A stretch of 64,000 nt of DNA, taken from assembly GCA_964525995.1 (NCBI GenBank), contig CAZGIM010000013.1, positions 51,999-115,998 of the forward strand, read 5' to 3'. The position numbers were made by a program, and so were the translations under genes. This stretch comes from CAIVAT01 sp964525995 (GTDB lineage Bacteria > Bacteroidota > Bacteroidia > Bacteroidales > FEN-979). This document shows positions 1-7,734 of this stretch, piece by piece. The stretch's first letter is position 1, and each line of letters opens with the position of its first letter. The notes below the pieces were generated by a model. It did not search any database. It was not told the origin of the DNA and saw only the letters and a list, made by a program, of their open reading frames with translations.

Positions 1-308
1 TCCCAGGCTCCGCTTTTGATTGCATCGGCAGCCGCCTCTTCACTCAGGGTCCCGGTGACAATAATAAAAGGAATATCGATGTTATAGGATTGAGCTATTT
101 TCAATGCATCCAATCCGTTGAACTGGGGAAGGTTGTAATCGCTTAAAATAAGGTCGGGATGAAAATCACGGATTGCCAAGGTAAAATCATTCCGGGTTAT
201 TACCCACTTGAATTGAAACTCATATTTCAGTTCGGAAATGATTTCATCCTTCATGAACTCCAGATCGTTTTTATTATCTTCCAGGATGAGAATTTTAAGC
301 TTTTCCAT
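1..308 (-). CDS. Response regulator receiver protein, partial (3' end outside window)
   Basis: Reading leftwards from an ATG at 308 gives MEKLKILILEDNKNDLEF and onward, running off the window edge at about codon 102. The receiver-domain landmarks are present. An acidic pair (ED) follows the first strand, the phospho-acceptor aspartate sits in LILSDYNLPQ, a threonine in IIVTG follows strand four, and an AAADAIKSGA stretch leads towards the missing lysine strand. Such stand-alone or N-terminal receiver domains accept phosphate from histidine kinases. The gene lies just downstream of a kinase and a regulator remnant on the same strand, so it probably belongs to the same signalling cluster. The output domain, if any, is not visible. 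Not in the longer open reading frames because it is cut by the edge. Confidence 0.85.
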   Translation of the reverse strand, partial: MEKLKILILEDNKNDLEFMKDEIISELKYEFQFKWVITRNDFTLAIRDFHPDLILSDYNLPQFNGLDALKIAQSYNIDIPFIIVTGTLSEEAAADAIKSGAW

Positions 309-320
309 ATTCTTCCGCAA

Positions 321-464
321 TTAGATTGTTTTATTCACCAGCGCCCAAAATGATCCGATTTTTTTCACCGCTTCGAGAAACTCAAGAAAATCAACCGGTT
401 TCACCACATAGGCATTAACTCCAAGGTGATAACTTTCGATGAGGTCCTGTTCCCTGAATTTGTT
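321..464 (-). pseudogene. 3' remnant of a second response regulator (Rcp1-like)
   Basis: Immediately after the kinase stop codon (465-467), and in the same frame, the minus strand still encodes about 47 codons ending at a TAA at 321-323. The residues read REQDLIESYHLGVNAYVV, then KPVDFLEFLEAVKK, then a tryptophan-containing tail. This is the C-terminal third of a single-domain receiver of the type usually encoded next to PAS-rich, phytochrome-like kinases: conserved lysine-proline, then the last helix. No start codon or N-terminal two thirds (acidic pair, phospho-acceptor aspartate) exist. A deletion that joined the kinase 3' end to the regulator 3' end explains it best; an assembly error is possible. 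Confidence 0.8.
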
Positions 465-3185
465 TTAAAAAGTCAAATAGAAGGCAGCTCCCTGATTAAC
501 CGCCGCTTCCGCGCGAATGGTTCCTCCGTGTTTTTGAATAATACGCTTCACGTTGGCAAGTCCCACACCTGTCCCCTCGAATTCTTCGTCGGTGTGCAAC
601 CGCTGGAAAACGTTGAACAATTTCTTTTCAGCGTAATTCATATCAAAACCGACCCCGTTGTCCTTCACAAAAATCACCGTCTTAGGATCCCCGCCGGGTT
701 CCTGCCCGATCTCAATTACCGCCTCTCTGGTGGTCGAAGTAAATTTTATGGCATTGGAAATCAGATTCTCAAACACGATCAGCAACAAAGCCTGGTCGCC
801 CGGTACCGTCGGCAAGTCGCCTACATCAAACCGGATATTCCGGTGTTCGAGAGAAGGCTGGAAATGGTCGATAACCTGCCGGACCAATAAATTCAGGTTG
901 ACCTCCGTGGTGGTAAGCGGCTTTCTTCCCAGTCTCGAAAACTTTAGCAAGGCATCGATCATCGATCCCATTTTGGCTGTGGACTCACAAATTTTTTCCA
1001 GATTCCGGATCGCCTCGGAGGAAGGATTCGTCAGATTTTTGGTGAGGATTCGTGAAAAGCCGTCAATATGCCTTAACGGCGCCCTGAGATCGTGCGATAC
1101 CGAATAGGCAAAGGCCTCTAAATCTTTATTGGCCGCTTCCAATTCGGCAGTGCGTTCAGCCACATGCTTTTCGAGATTCTGGTTCATTTGCTTCACCGAA
1201 TCCATGGCTTTCTTCAACTCGGTGACCTCATAGGCAATACCGATCATTCCTGTGATGGTGCCGTTGGGATCACAGAGTGGAAATTTCGAGATCAATTCCC
1301 AAATCAGATTTCCATGGGGATCGAATGACTGATCTTCTCTTTCGACAATGGTTTCTCCCTCTTCAATTACCCGCTTGTCTTCCGTATAGTAGAGCCGCGC
1401 CAATTCTTCCGGATAGAGATCAAAATCGGTCCGGCCTAGCACCTCCTCTTCAAGCAGTACCGGACGGTTCAGTGTAAGTGCCATCCGTTTCAGATGAGCT
1501 GTATTGACGGCGGTTTTCCTGAGTTTTCGGTCCTTGACAAAAACAGATACGGGAAGGTTGTTGATCAGGGTCTTGAGCAATCTTCGTTCCTGGTCGCGTG
1601 ATTCTTCCAATTGCTTCCGTTCCGAAATGTCTCTGACAAATACCAATTCGGCCGGTTTCCCTTGATAGGTAAACAGCGTGATCGATATCTCGACCGGCAG
1701 GTTCCCGCCGTTACGGGGAAGAATCCGGGTTTCATAATTAAAGGCAACATTTTCACCCCGTTGCCTGCTCTCGTATAAGCTGAGTACCTTTCCCCGATCT
1801 TCCGGAATGATTAAATTGATAAAGGGGTTACCGACTATTTCATCAGGAGTGTAACCTGAGCGTTTGTACGGAATATGATTCGCAAAGACCACCTTCCCTT
1901 CCTGGATGATGAGGATGCTGTCGCTCGCCGATTCGACGAGGGTACGGTACTTTTCCTCACTCTCCTTCAGGGCCAGCTCCGCTTTTTTCCGGGTGGTAAT
2001 ATCCTGGAAAAAGATCACCAGGCCATCCCCGGAGGGACTTATCCTGTTTTCAAACCATTTATCATAGGGCGGATAATATTCTTCCATGGTGATTGGAACC
2101 TGCTCCCGCATGGCACGTTCATAATTCTGATGAAATGGCTGACCGACTCCTTCCGGAAATTCAGTCCAGATGTGCTTCCCGATTATTTTTTCAGGATCGC
2201 AGCCGAAAATTGCCCCCGCTTTCGCATTCATGTAAGTATAGCACCAGTTTCGGTCGAGTGAGACAAAAGCATCGGTCATCGTCTCCAGGATATTCACATT
2301 TATCATGTATTGCTTCTCAAGTTTCAGCTCGATCTCTTTTTTCTCGGTAATGTCCGTTAAAAAGATAAGAATGGCCGGCCTGCCATCCCATTCGATGCGA
2401 ACCGAATTGATTGTGACCCAAATGATATTGCCGCTTTGTGCAAGAATACGAAAATGGTACCCCGAAGGCACCTCTTTACCTTCAAGGCGGTCGATATGCC
2501 TTTTTAGCACCACCTCCCGGTCGTCGGGATGAACAAAAGCCATGAAGGGCCTGGCAGCCATCTCCTGCCGGGAACAACCGACTACTTCCATCGTCCGTTC
2601 ATTGAAAAACTTAAACATTCCATCCTGGGCTACGAGGATGGCTTCATTGGAATTTTCGACCAGAAGGCGGTAGGTCTCCTGCGATTCGGTCAAAGCAGCT
2701 TCCGCAGTTTTTCTTTTCGTGATATCCTGAACTGCGCCTTGAATACCTACCAGCCGGTGTTCATCATGATTCCAAACCGGTTGCGCATGTACCTGAACCC
2801 ATATACAAGCTCCGTCTTTTCTGATAGTCCGGACTTCGGAAGTAATGCTGCGGTTAGCTAATAACTCAGAGAAGTCGCGGTCATCGACCTGCACATCATC
2901 GCGGTACAGTCGTCCACGCCAGCCTCCGGCAGCCTTATACTCCTCGATGGTAAAACCGGTGATTGCTTCGAAAGCGCCTACAACCCAGTCGAGTTCCAGA
3001 CCCTTATCGGGAAACACCTTTGATGCAAATACGTAATCAAACGATACACCAGCCAGTAAATGGTATAAATGCTCCTGTTTCCAGGGCTGCCCGTCTGCAA
3101 TGTTATCCTGCATCTGGTGCAACGCTGATTTCAATGACTGGTTTTCCTGAAGGAGCTCTTCAAAGGTAGGATCCCCGGTTGTCAT
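465..3185 (-). CDS. Sensor histidine kinase with five PAS domains
   Basis: A 906-residue soluble kinase with no signal peptide or membrane segment. Five PAS units follow one another (about 45-160, 165-285, 290-400, 405-525, 530-655); several end in the PAC-type DITxRK/DISERK motif. A short coiled coil precedes the dimerisation domain with the phospho-accepting histidine in YSVSHDLRAPL (about residue 698). The ATPase domain shows N-box NLISNAIKF, DNGVGFD and GTGVGLA. The DLEAFAYSVSHDLRAPLR style is typical of phytochrome-like kinases. The open frame extends to a TTG at 3203, but that TTG is part of a TAAATTTG promoter box, so ATG 3185 is preferred. The protein ends in YLTF without the usual few extra residues, next to a regulator remnant. 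Ligand unknown. Confidence 0.93.
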   Translation of the reverse strand: MTTGDPTFEELLQENQSLKSALHQMQDNIADGQPWKQEHLYHLLAGVSFDYVFASKVFPDKGLELDWVVGAFEAITGFTIEEYKAAGGWRGRLYRDDVQVDDRDFSELLANRSITSEVRTIRKDGACIWVQVHAQPVWNHDEHRLVGIQGAVQDITKRKTAEAALTESQETYRLLVENSNEAILVAQDGMFKFFNERTMEVVGCSRQEMAARPFMAFVHPDDREVVLKRHIDRLEGKEVPSGYHFRILAQSGNIIWVTINSVRIEWDGRPAILIFLTDITEKKEIELKLEKQYMINVNILETMTDAFVSLDRNWCYTYMNAKAGAIFGCDPEKIIGKHIWTEFPEGVGQPFHQNYERAMREQVPITMEEYYPPYDKWFENRISPSGDGLVIFFQDITTRKKAELALKESEEKYRTLVESASDSILIIQEGKVVFANHIPYKRSGYTPDEIVGNPFINLIIPEDRGKVLSLYESRQRGENVAFNYETRILPRNGGNLPVEISITLFTYQGKPAELVFVRDISERKQLEESRDQERRLLKTLINNLPVSVFVKDRKLRKTAVNTAHLKRMALTLNRPVLLEEEVLGRTDFDLYPEELARLYYTEDKRVIEEGETIVEREDQSFDPHGNLIWELISKFPLCDPNGTITGMIGIAYEVTELKKAMDSVKQMNQNLEKHVAERTAELEAANKDLEAFAYSVSHDLRAPLRHIDGFSRILTKNLTNPSSEAIRNLEKICESTAKMGSMIDALLKFSRLGRKPLTTTEVNLNLLVRQVIDHFQPSLEHRNIRFDVGDLPTVPGDQALLLIVFENLISNAIKFTSTTREAVIEIGQEPGGDPKTVIFVKDNGVGFDMNYAEKKLFNVFQRLHTDEEFEGTGVGLANVKRIIQKHGGTIRAEAAVNQGAAFYLTF

Positions 3186-3200
3186 TTCCTCTATTTTGTC

Positions 3201-3208
3201 CAAATTTA
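3201..3208 (-). promoter_or_regulatory. TAnnTTTG -7 box for the PAS kinase
   Basis: The minus strand reads TAAATTTG, matching the Bacteroidetes sigma-ABfr -7 consensus TAnnTTTG. It lies 15 nt before ATG 3185 and so predicts a leader of about 10 nt. It also excludes the TTG at 3203 as a start. Confidence 0.6.
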
Positions 3209-3258
3209 CAAAATAGGTACGTTATTGCGAAAAAATCCAATAATTCAATAACCGGAAA

Positions 3259-4212
3259 TCACTCTTCGGCGCTTTTGCTTAAGTTGATCATAAGCCGTAA
3301 ATAGGCTCCCCAAGAGATTTTAAAATCGGGATAGCCTTGCAGATTGACCGGGTAGTACTGGCTATAAAATCCCGGCTCAATCCCGAACCGGTCAGTAAGG
3401 GGAATACCGAGACCTCCTCCCAGGAAAGCTCCGAATCCAAAGGCGTTCTGGTTGATGTTCTGAGTCTGGATATTGCTGTTCGGTACATAATACTGATTCC
3501 CATAAATGTTGATCAGGCTGTTCTCGGTACTTTCGATAACCATGACCGATTTGATGACTTGTGTATAGCACATCGTGAATGCGGCCTGCAGAAACAAGTT
3601 CAACCTGGAAGGCAGCGGGAAGGTGCGTTGGTAGCCTAAATTGATCATAACGCGGCCCTCTTTGCCAATTATCGGCTCCGTACGGATATCGGGAAGTGCT
3701 AGGTAGGTTTTCGGATCAACTTCGAGGGTGATCACGTCGGCCGCCTTCATCCGGGTATAGTCAGCCTGCAGAAAAAGGCTGTTCTTCCGGTCGATATTGA
3801 ACCTGAGAAAGAGCCCTCCCATGAACGATACCTGGTAGTGCATGTTCATGGGGTATCCGTCGATGAGCACCGTGTCGGCCGAGCCAAGCGCGTACTTAAT
3901 ATCGCGATACCAGTATGTGTTCGACATCACGTAGTTCACGTTATTTACGTTACCGGGGGATCCGTTGTAAAAGTTCGCGGTGTATTTATTGGGGAAATAC
4001 GCTCCGAAATTCAGACCGAATTCCCAGCGCCGGATGGAATCAGCGGGTTCCGACTCCACCTTATATAACTCTTTGGAGACACGCTTCGGTTTTTTTTGTG
4101 AAGGTTGTTCCTTTGTTTCCTGCGCAAAGACTGTCACCGGCAAGAAAGCGGCGCAAAGTACGATCCCTAAAGCTATATGTACAAGATATCGAATGGCGAA
4201 AGATTTTGGCAT
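3259..4212 (-). CDS. Predicted outer membrane beta-barrel protein
   Basis: A 317-residue exported protein: signal peptide with hydrophobic core and cleavage after VFAQ, then a short charged linker (QKKPKRVSKE), then about 250 residues rich in alternating aromatic/polar strands (WEFGLNFGAYF, GGLFLRFNIDRKNSLFLQADY, RVMINLGYQRTF) ending in LRLMINLSKSAEE. This resembles the PorT/OmpW-like barrel proteins common in Bacteroidetes, but I do not recognise a specific family. The longer frame starts upstream at 4260; ATG 4212 is chosen because it gives a clean signal peptide and sits directly behind a -7 box. Divergent from the lipoprotein gene at 4306. Function unknown. Confidence 0.75.
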   Translation of the reverse strand: MPKSFAIRYLVHIALGIVLCAAFLPVTVFAQETKEQPSQKKPKRVSKELYKVESEPADSIRRWEFGLNFGAYFPNKYTANFYNGSPGNVNNVNYVMSNTYWYRDIKYALGSADTVLIDGYPMNMHYQVSFMGGLFLRFNIDRKNSLFLQADYTRMKAADVITLEVDPKTYLALPDIRTEPIIGKEGRVMINLGYQRTFPLPSRLNLFLQAAFTMCYTQVIKSVMVIESTENSLINIYGNQYYVPNSNIQTQNINQNAFGFGAFLGGGLGIPLTDRFGIEPGFYSQYYPVNLQGYPDFKISWGAYLRLMINLSKSAEE

Positions 4213-4215
4213 CTG

Positions 4216-4223
4216 CAAAATTA
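4216..4223 (-). promoter_or_regulatory. TAnnTTTG -7 box, apparently leaderless
   Basis: The minus strand reads TAATTTTG and ends 3 nt before the ATG at 4212. Transcription would begin at or beside the A of the start codon, so the mRNA should have no leader. Confidence 0.5.
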
Positions 4224-4268
4224 TGAAATTGCCTGAAAACAGGATGAGCCCGGCAACCATTTATGTAT

Positions 4269-4276
4269 TATTTTTG
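4269..4276 (+). promoter_or_regulatory. TAnnTTTG -7 box for the lipoprotein gene
   Basis: The plus strand reads TATTTTTG, 29 nt before the ATG at 4306, giving a leader of about 24 nt. Confidence 0.5.
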
Positions 4277-4305
4277 TCATTATAAAAATCTGAAAATCAT
4301 TTTGG

Positions 4306-5226
4306 ATGAAAACCCTGACCTCTTCCATCCTGATCGTCACGGTGATGGCAATTTTATTATTCCTGACGGCAGGTTGCAACAAAATCACCGATGATGGCAG
4401 CAGCGAATCCGCTTCCATTCAGCAACTGACAGTCGATGAGATGACGGTCGACGGGGCTGATGACGATCTCAGCGACGACCTGAACACCTTTTTTGACGAA
4501 GGAGGATACCGTTCCGCATTGATGTTGCCCTGTAATGTGACCGACAGCGTAAGCGTTGAAGGCGACACCATCGTACATACCCTGAAGTATCACGGAGCCA
4601 ATTGCCAGGGAACCCGGAACAGGACGGGTGTTGTTGTTTTGAAAATGCAGGTTGGCCAGCGATGGAACGTTGCAGGCGCTCAGGTTGTGGCGACGATGAA
4701 AAATTTTACCGTTACCCGGGCTTCAAACAACAGGCCGGTAATCCTGAACGGGACGATCACCTACGTCAACCTGGTTGGCGGAAGGGTCAAAGATGTGGGA
4801 TTAACGGTCGGACAGGTGATCCTCCAGGGCAGAGGCACCTTCTCAGTCACCTTCGATGATCAGTCAACCCATATGTGGCAGATGGCCCGGCAACGGGTTT
4901 TTACCGGCTCACCGGGAAACCGCATCATAACCACCACCGGGTTAGGGAGTGACGGAGCATTCGACTTTCTGGTTTTCTGGGGATACAGCCGGGCAGGCAC
5001 CAAATTCCATTCAAAAATCATTGATGCCATTACCCACAAAGAGGCGTGCAACAAACTTCCCGGCACCGGCACCAAGACCCTGCACCTTCCGGGAGCCAAT
5101 AACAACACCGTGACCTACGGTTACAACAGCATGAACCAACTTGTAACCGGTTCCGAATGCCCGTCAAAAGCGAAACTTGAGTGGGAGGCTACCGGTTACT
5201 CGGGCACCGTTTTTATTGACCTTTAA
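4306..5226 (+). CDS. Hypothetical lipoprotein
   Basis: A 306-residue protein with a lipoprotein signal peptide: hydrophobic core TVMAILLFLTAGC with the lipobox cysteine at about residue 24. An acidic stretch follows (DGADDDLSDDLNTFFDEGG), then a beta-rich globular region of about 240 residues with several cysteines (CNVTD, GANCQGTRNR, KEACNKL, GSECPSK). The spacing suggests a disulfide-stabilised exported domain. No enzyme motif is visible and I do not recognise a family. It is transcribed divergently from the barrel protein and its stop is 58 nt before uvrC, which has its own promoter. Likely anchored in the outer membrane; function unknown. Confidence 0.75.
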   Translation: MKTLTSSILIVTVMAILLFLTAGCNKITDDGSSESASIQQLTVDEMTVDGADDDLSDDLNTFFDEGGYRSALMLPCNVTDSVSVEGDTIVHTLKYHGANCQGTRNRTGVVVLKMQVGQRWNVAGAQVVATMKNFTVTRASNNRPVILNGTITYVNLVGGRVKDVGLTVGQVILQGRGTFSVTFDDQSTHMWQMARQRVFTGSPGNRIITTTGLGSDGAFDFLVFWGYSRAGTKFHSKIIDAITHKEACNKLPGTGTKTLHLPGANNNTVTYGYNSMNQLVTGSECPSKAKLEWEATGYSGTVFIDL

Positions 5227-5271
5227 CCGGTCATGCTCCCAACTGCCGGATGGCGTTTCATTCCTTTCAAT

Positions 5272-5279
5272 TACCTTTG
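5272..5279 (+). promoter_or_regulatory. TAnnTTTG -7 box for uvrC, apparently leaderless
   Basis: TACCTTTG ends 5 nt before ATG 5285. With initiation 4-6 nt after the box the mRNA would begin at the start codon. This also argues against the upstream in-frame start at 5177, which lies inside the preceding gene. Confidence 0.55.
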
Positions 5280-5284
5280 CATTT

Positions 5285-7123
5285 ATGACCAGTGCACGTG
5301 CAAAATATTTTTCGCATCTTGAAACGATTGTTGCCAACCTCCCGCATAAACCGGGCGTATATCAGTACTTTGATGATAAAAACAAGATCATCTACGTCGG
5401 GAAAGCGAAGGACCTGAAAAAACGCGTGAGTTCTTATTTCAACAAGATCAACTCCATAAGCGGCAAGGTGCAGATGCTGGTACGGCGGATCGCCGATATC
5501 CGGTATATCGTGGTCGAGACCGAGCAGGATGCCCTACTTCTGGAAAACAACCTGATCAAGAAATATCAGCCGCATTATAATGTAGCGCTTAAGGACGACA
5601 AGACCTTCCCCTGGATCTGCATTAAAAATGAACCCTTCCCGCGGATCTTTGCCACCCGTCATGTGATTCGCGACGGATCAGCCTATTTCGGCCCCTATGC
5701 CAATGTAAGGCTCATGCACACCCTGCTGGAGCTGACCCGCCAGCTTTACCCGCTGAGAACATGCACCCTGTCGTTGACCACGAAGAACATTGCCGCCGGG
5801 AAATTCCGGCTGTGCCTCGAGTACCACATCGGCAATTGCAAGGGACCCTGTCGGGGTCTGCAGGATGAAGCCGATTACGAAAAATCAATCCAGGCTATCC
5901 GTGAGATCATCAAGGGGAACATCACCACCGTCTCCAGGCAGTTGCGCGACCTGATGATGGAACTGGCAAGCGCAGAGGAATTTGAAAAAGCGCACCTGGT
6001 CAAGGAGAAGCTGTTGCTCCTCGACAAGTACCAGAGCAAGTCGACTGTGGTGAACCCCGCCATCCACAACGTCGATGTTTTTTCGATCATCGCCGAAGGA
6101 CTCTTTGCCTATGTCAACTATATGAAGGTGATGAATGGCGCCATCATTCAGGTTCATACCCTGGAGTTGCAGAAAAAGCTGGACGAGACGCCGGAAGAGT
6201 TGCTTTCGATCGCGATCACCGAGATCAGGCAACGGTTTCAAAGCGAGTCGCCGGAGCTTATTCTGCCTTTTTCACCTGAATTCATCGAACCCGGCGTCAC
6301 TATTACCATCCCGAAGATCGGTGATAAAAAAAAGCTGCTTGACCTTTCGTTGCGTAATGTAAAATACTACCAACTGGAAAAAGAAAAACAGAAGGAACAG
6401 GTCGATCCGGAGCACCGTTCCCGGCGCATTCTCGACACGATGATGAAGGATCTCAGGATGCAGGAACCTCCTGTCCATATCGAATGTTTCGACAATTCCA
6501 ACATTCAGGGGGATATGCCGGTTGCGGCGATGGTCTGTTTTAAGAATGCCCGGCCCGATAAAAGTGAGTACCGCCATTTCAATATCCGGACGGTTGAAGG
6601 GCCCAACGACTTCGCCTCGATGGAGGAGATCATCTACCGCCGCTACAAACGGATGATTGAAGAGCACAAACCGCTCCCGCAACTGATCGTCGTCGATGGC
6701 GGAAAGGGGCAGCTCAGCGCAGCGCTGAAGAGCATTGAAAAACTGGGAATTACAGGTAAGATGACCGTTATCGGAATTGCCAAGAAACTGGAAGAGATTT
6801 ACTATCCCAACGATCCGTTGCCGATGTACCTGGATAAAAAATCGGAAACGCTTCGCATCATTCAGCAGATGCGTGATGAGGCGCACCGGTTCGGTATCAC
6901 GCACCACCGCCGGAAGCGGGAGAAAGCGACGCTGACGCCCCAGTTGACGGAGATCACGGGCATCGGATACAGTCTGAATCAAAAACTCCTCTGGAAATTC
7001 AAGTCGGTTAAAAACATCAAAGCTGCAACCCTGGAGGCATTACAGGAGGTTATCGGGAAGTCGAAAGGAACGATCGTCTATGATCATTTTCATCCTGTGC
7101 AAGAGCAGGAGCAAAAAGGCTGA
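5285..7123 (+). CDS. uvrC: Excinuclease ABC subunit UvrC
   Basis: UvrC makes both incisions around bulky DNA lesions after handover from UvrA/UvrB. The 612-residue product has the normal size and order. The GIY-YIG nuclease is at residues 15-95 (KPGVYQYFDD, IIYVGKAKDLKKRV). A cysteine-bearing linker follows (CTLSL, CLEYHIGNCKGPC), then a UVR helix pair at about 205-240 (UvrB contact). The RNase H-like endonuclease region includes HIECFDNSNIQG and IVVDGGKGQLSAA. The C-terminal helix-hairpin-helix contains LTEITGIGYSLNQKLL. The open frame starts earlier at 5177, but that would overlap the previous gene by 50 nt; the family start MTSARAKYF at 5285 fits homologues and the promoter box. The classical UvrA/UvrB partners are not in this window. 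Confidence 0.97.
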   Translation: MTSARAKYFSHLETIVANLPHKPGVYQYFDDKNKIIYVGKAKDLKKRVSSYFNKINSISGKVQMLVRRIADIRYIVVETEQDALLLENNLIKKYQPHYNVALKDDKTFPWICIKNEPFPRIFATRHVIRDGSAYFGPYANVRLMHTLLELTRQLYPLRTCTLSLTTKNIAAGKFRLCLEYHIGNCKGPCRGLQDEADYEKSIQAIREIIKGNITTVSRQLRDLMMELASAEEFEKAHLVKEKLLLLDKYQSKSTVVNPAIHNVDVFSIIAEGLFAYVNYMKVMNGAIIQVHTLELQKKLDETPEELLSIAITEIRQRFQSESPELILPFSPEFIEPGVTITIPKIGDKKKLLDLSLRNVKYYQLEKEKQKEQVDPEHRSRRILDTMMKDLRMQEPPVHIECFDNSNIQGDMPVAAMVCFKNARPDKSEYRHFNIRTVEGPNDFASMEEIIYRRYKRMIEEHKPLPQLIVVDGGKGQLSAALKSIEKLGITGKMTVIGIAKKLEEIYYPNDPLPMYLDKKSETLRIIQQMRDEAHRFGITHHRRKREKATLTPQLTEITGIGYSLNQKLLWKFKSVKNIKAATLEALQEVIGKSKGTIVYDHFHPVQEQEQKG

Positions 7124-7234
7124 CCTGAAACGCCAGTCGGCGATCCCGGCATCCTTACCTCTGGTGGACATAACATTAACACCGGTTTGTAATGAATAAA
7201 GCCGGTGTGAAAAGAGATGGACCGTTTTACGGGA

Positions 7235-7615
7235 TCAGGCTCCGATCAAGGCCGAATACTGACCGGCATCGAGAAGGCCTGCAACTTCACCGGGAGTCGT
7301 CATCTTGATCCGGACCACCCAGCCTTTTTCATAAGGATCCTTGTTGATGGTTTCGGGATTGGTGGTAAGCAATTCATTGAATTCAAGTATCTCACCGGCC
7401 ACAGGCATAAACATATCCGAAACGGTCTTTACCGCTTCAATGGTACCGAATGATTCGTGCTTTGCAAGCGTCTCTCCCACGGTTTCCACCTCAACATAAA
7501 CAATGTCGCCCAATTCATGCTGGGCAAAGTCGGTAATTCCGACCAGGGCCTCTTCACCATCCACTTTCAGCCATTCATGATCCTTCGTGTACTTCAGATT
7601 TGCAGGAACGTTCAT
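7235..7615 (-). CDS. gcvH: Glycine cleavage system H protein
   Basis: GcvH carries the lipoyl arm that shuttles the aminomethyl group between the P, T and L proteins of glycine cleavage in the cytoplasm. At 126 residues it has standard length. Landmarks are KYTKDHEWLKVDG at the N-terminus, VGITDFAQHELGDIVYVE, and the lipoylation site FGTIEAVKTVSDMFMP with Lys63. The C-terminal half (NPETINKDPYEKGW) is also canonical. It lies downstream of sprA on the same strand, an arrangement I recall from other Bacteroidetes, but has its own -7 box. It converges with uvrC. Confidence 0.97.
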   Translation of the reverse strand: MNVPANLKYTKDHEWLKVDGEEALVGITDFAQHELGDIVYVEVETVGETLAKHESFGTIEAVKTVSDMFMPVAGEILEFNELLTTNPETINKDPYEKGWVVRIKMTTPGEVAGLLDAGQYSALIGA

Positions 7616-7639
7616 AGGGGTTTGAATTTAAGTTTTTTT

Positions 7640-7647
7640 CAAAATTA
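7640..7647 (-). promoter_or_regulatory. TAnnTTTG -7 box for gcvH
   Basis: The minus strand reads TAATTTTG, 25 nt ahead of the gcvH ATG, in the AT-rich 118-bp gap between sprA and gcvH. It supports independent transcription of gcvH. Confidence 0.5.
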
Positions 7648-7734
7648 AACAATTTTTCAGAACCGCCCCCCGAACCGTTAATTTTTTCACATGCCTCCGA
7701 ACGATGTCAGGCAACAACGGTCATGTTCGATACC

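Noticed and set aside
3186..3203. TTG start giving a kinase six residues longer
   Set aside because: The TTG is part of the TAAATTTG promoter box, so it would not be transcribed.
7189..7208. ACACCGG/CCGGTGT hairpin between uvrC and gcvH as a terminator
   Set aside because: No T tract on either side and a 6-nt-plus AT-rich loop; it may be a weak bidirectional hairpin but is not supported as a terminator.
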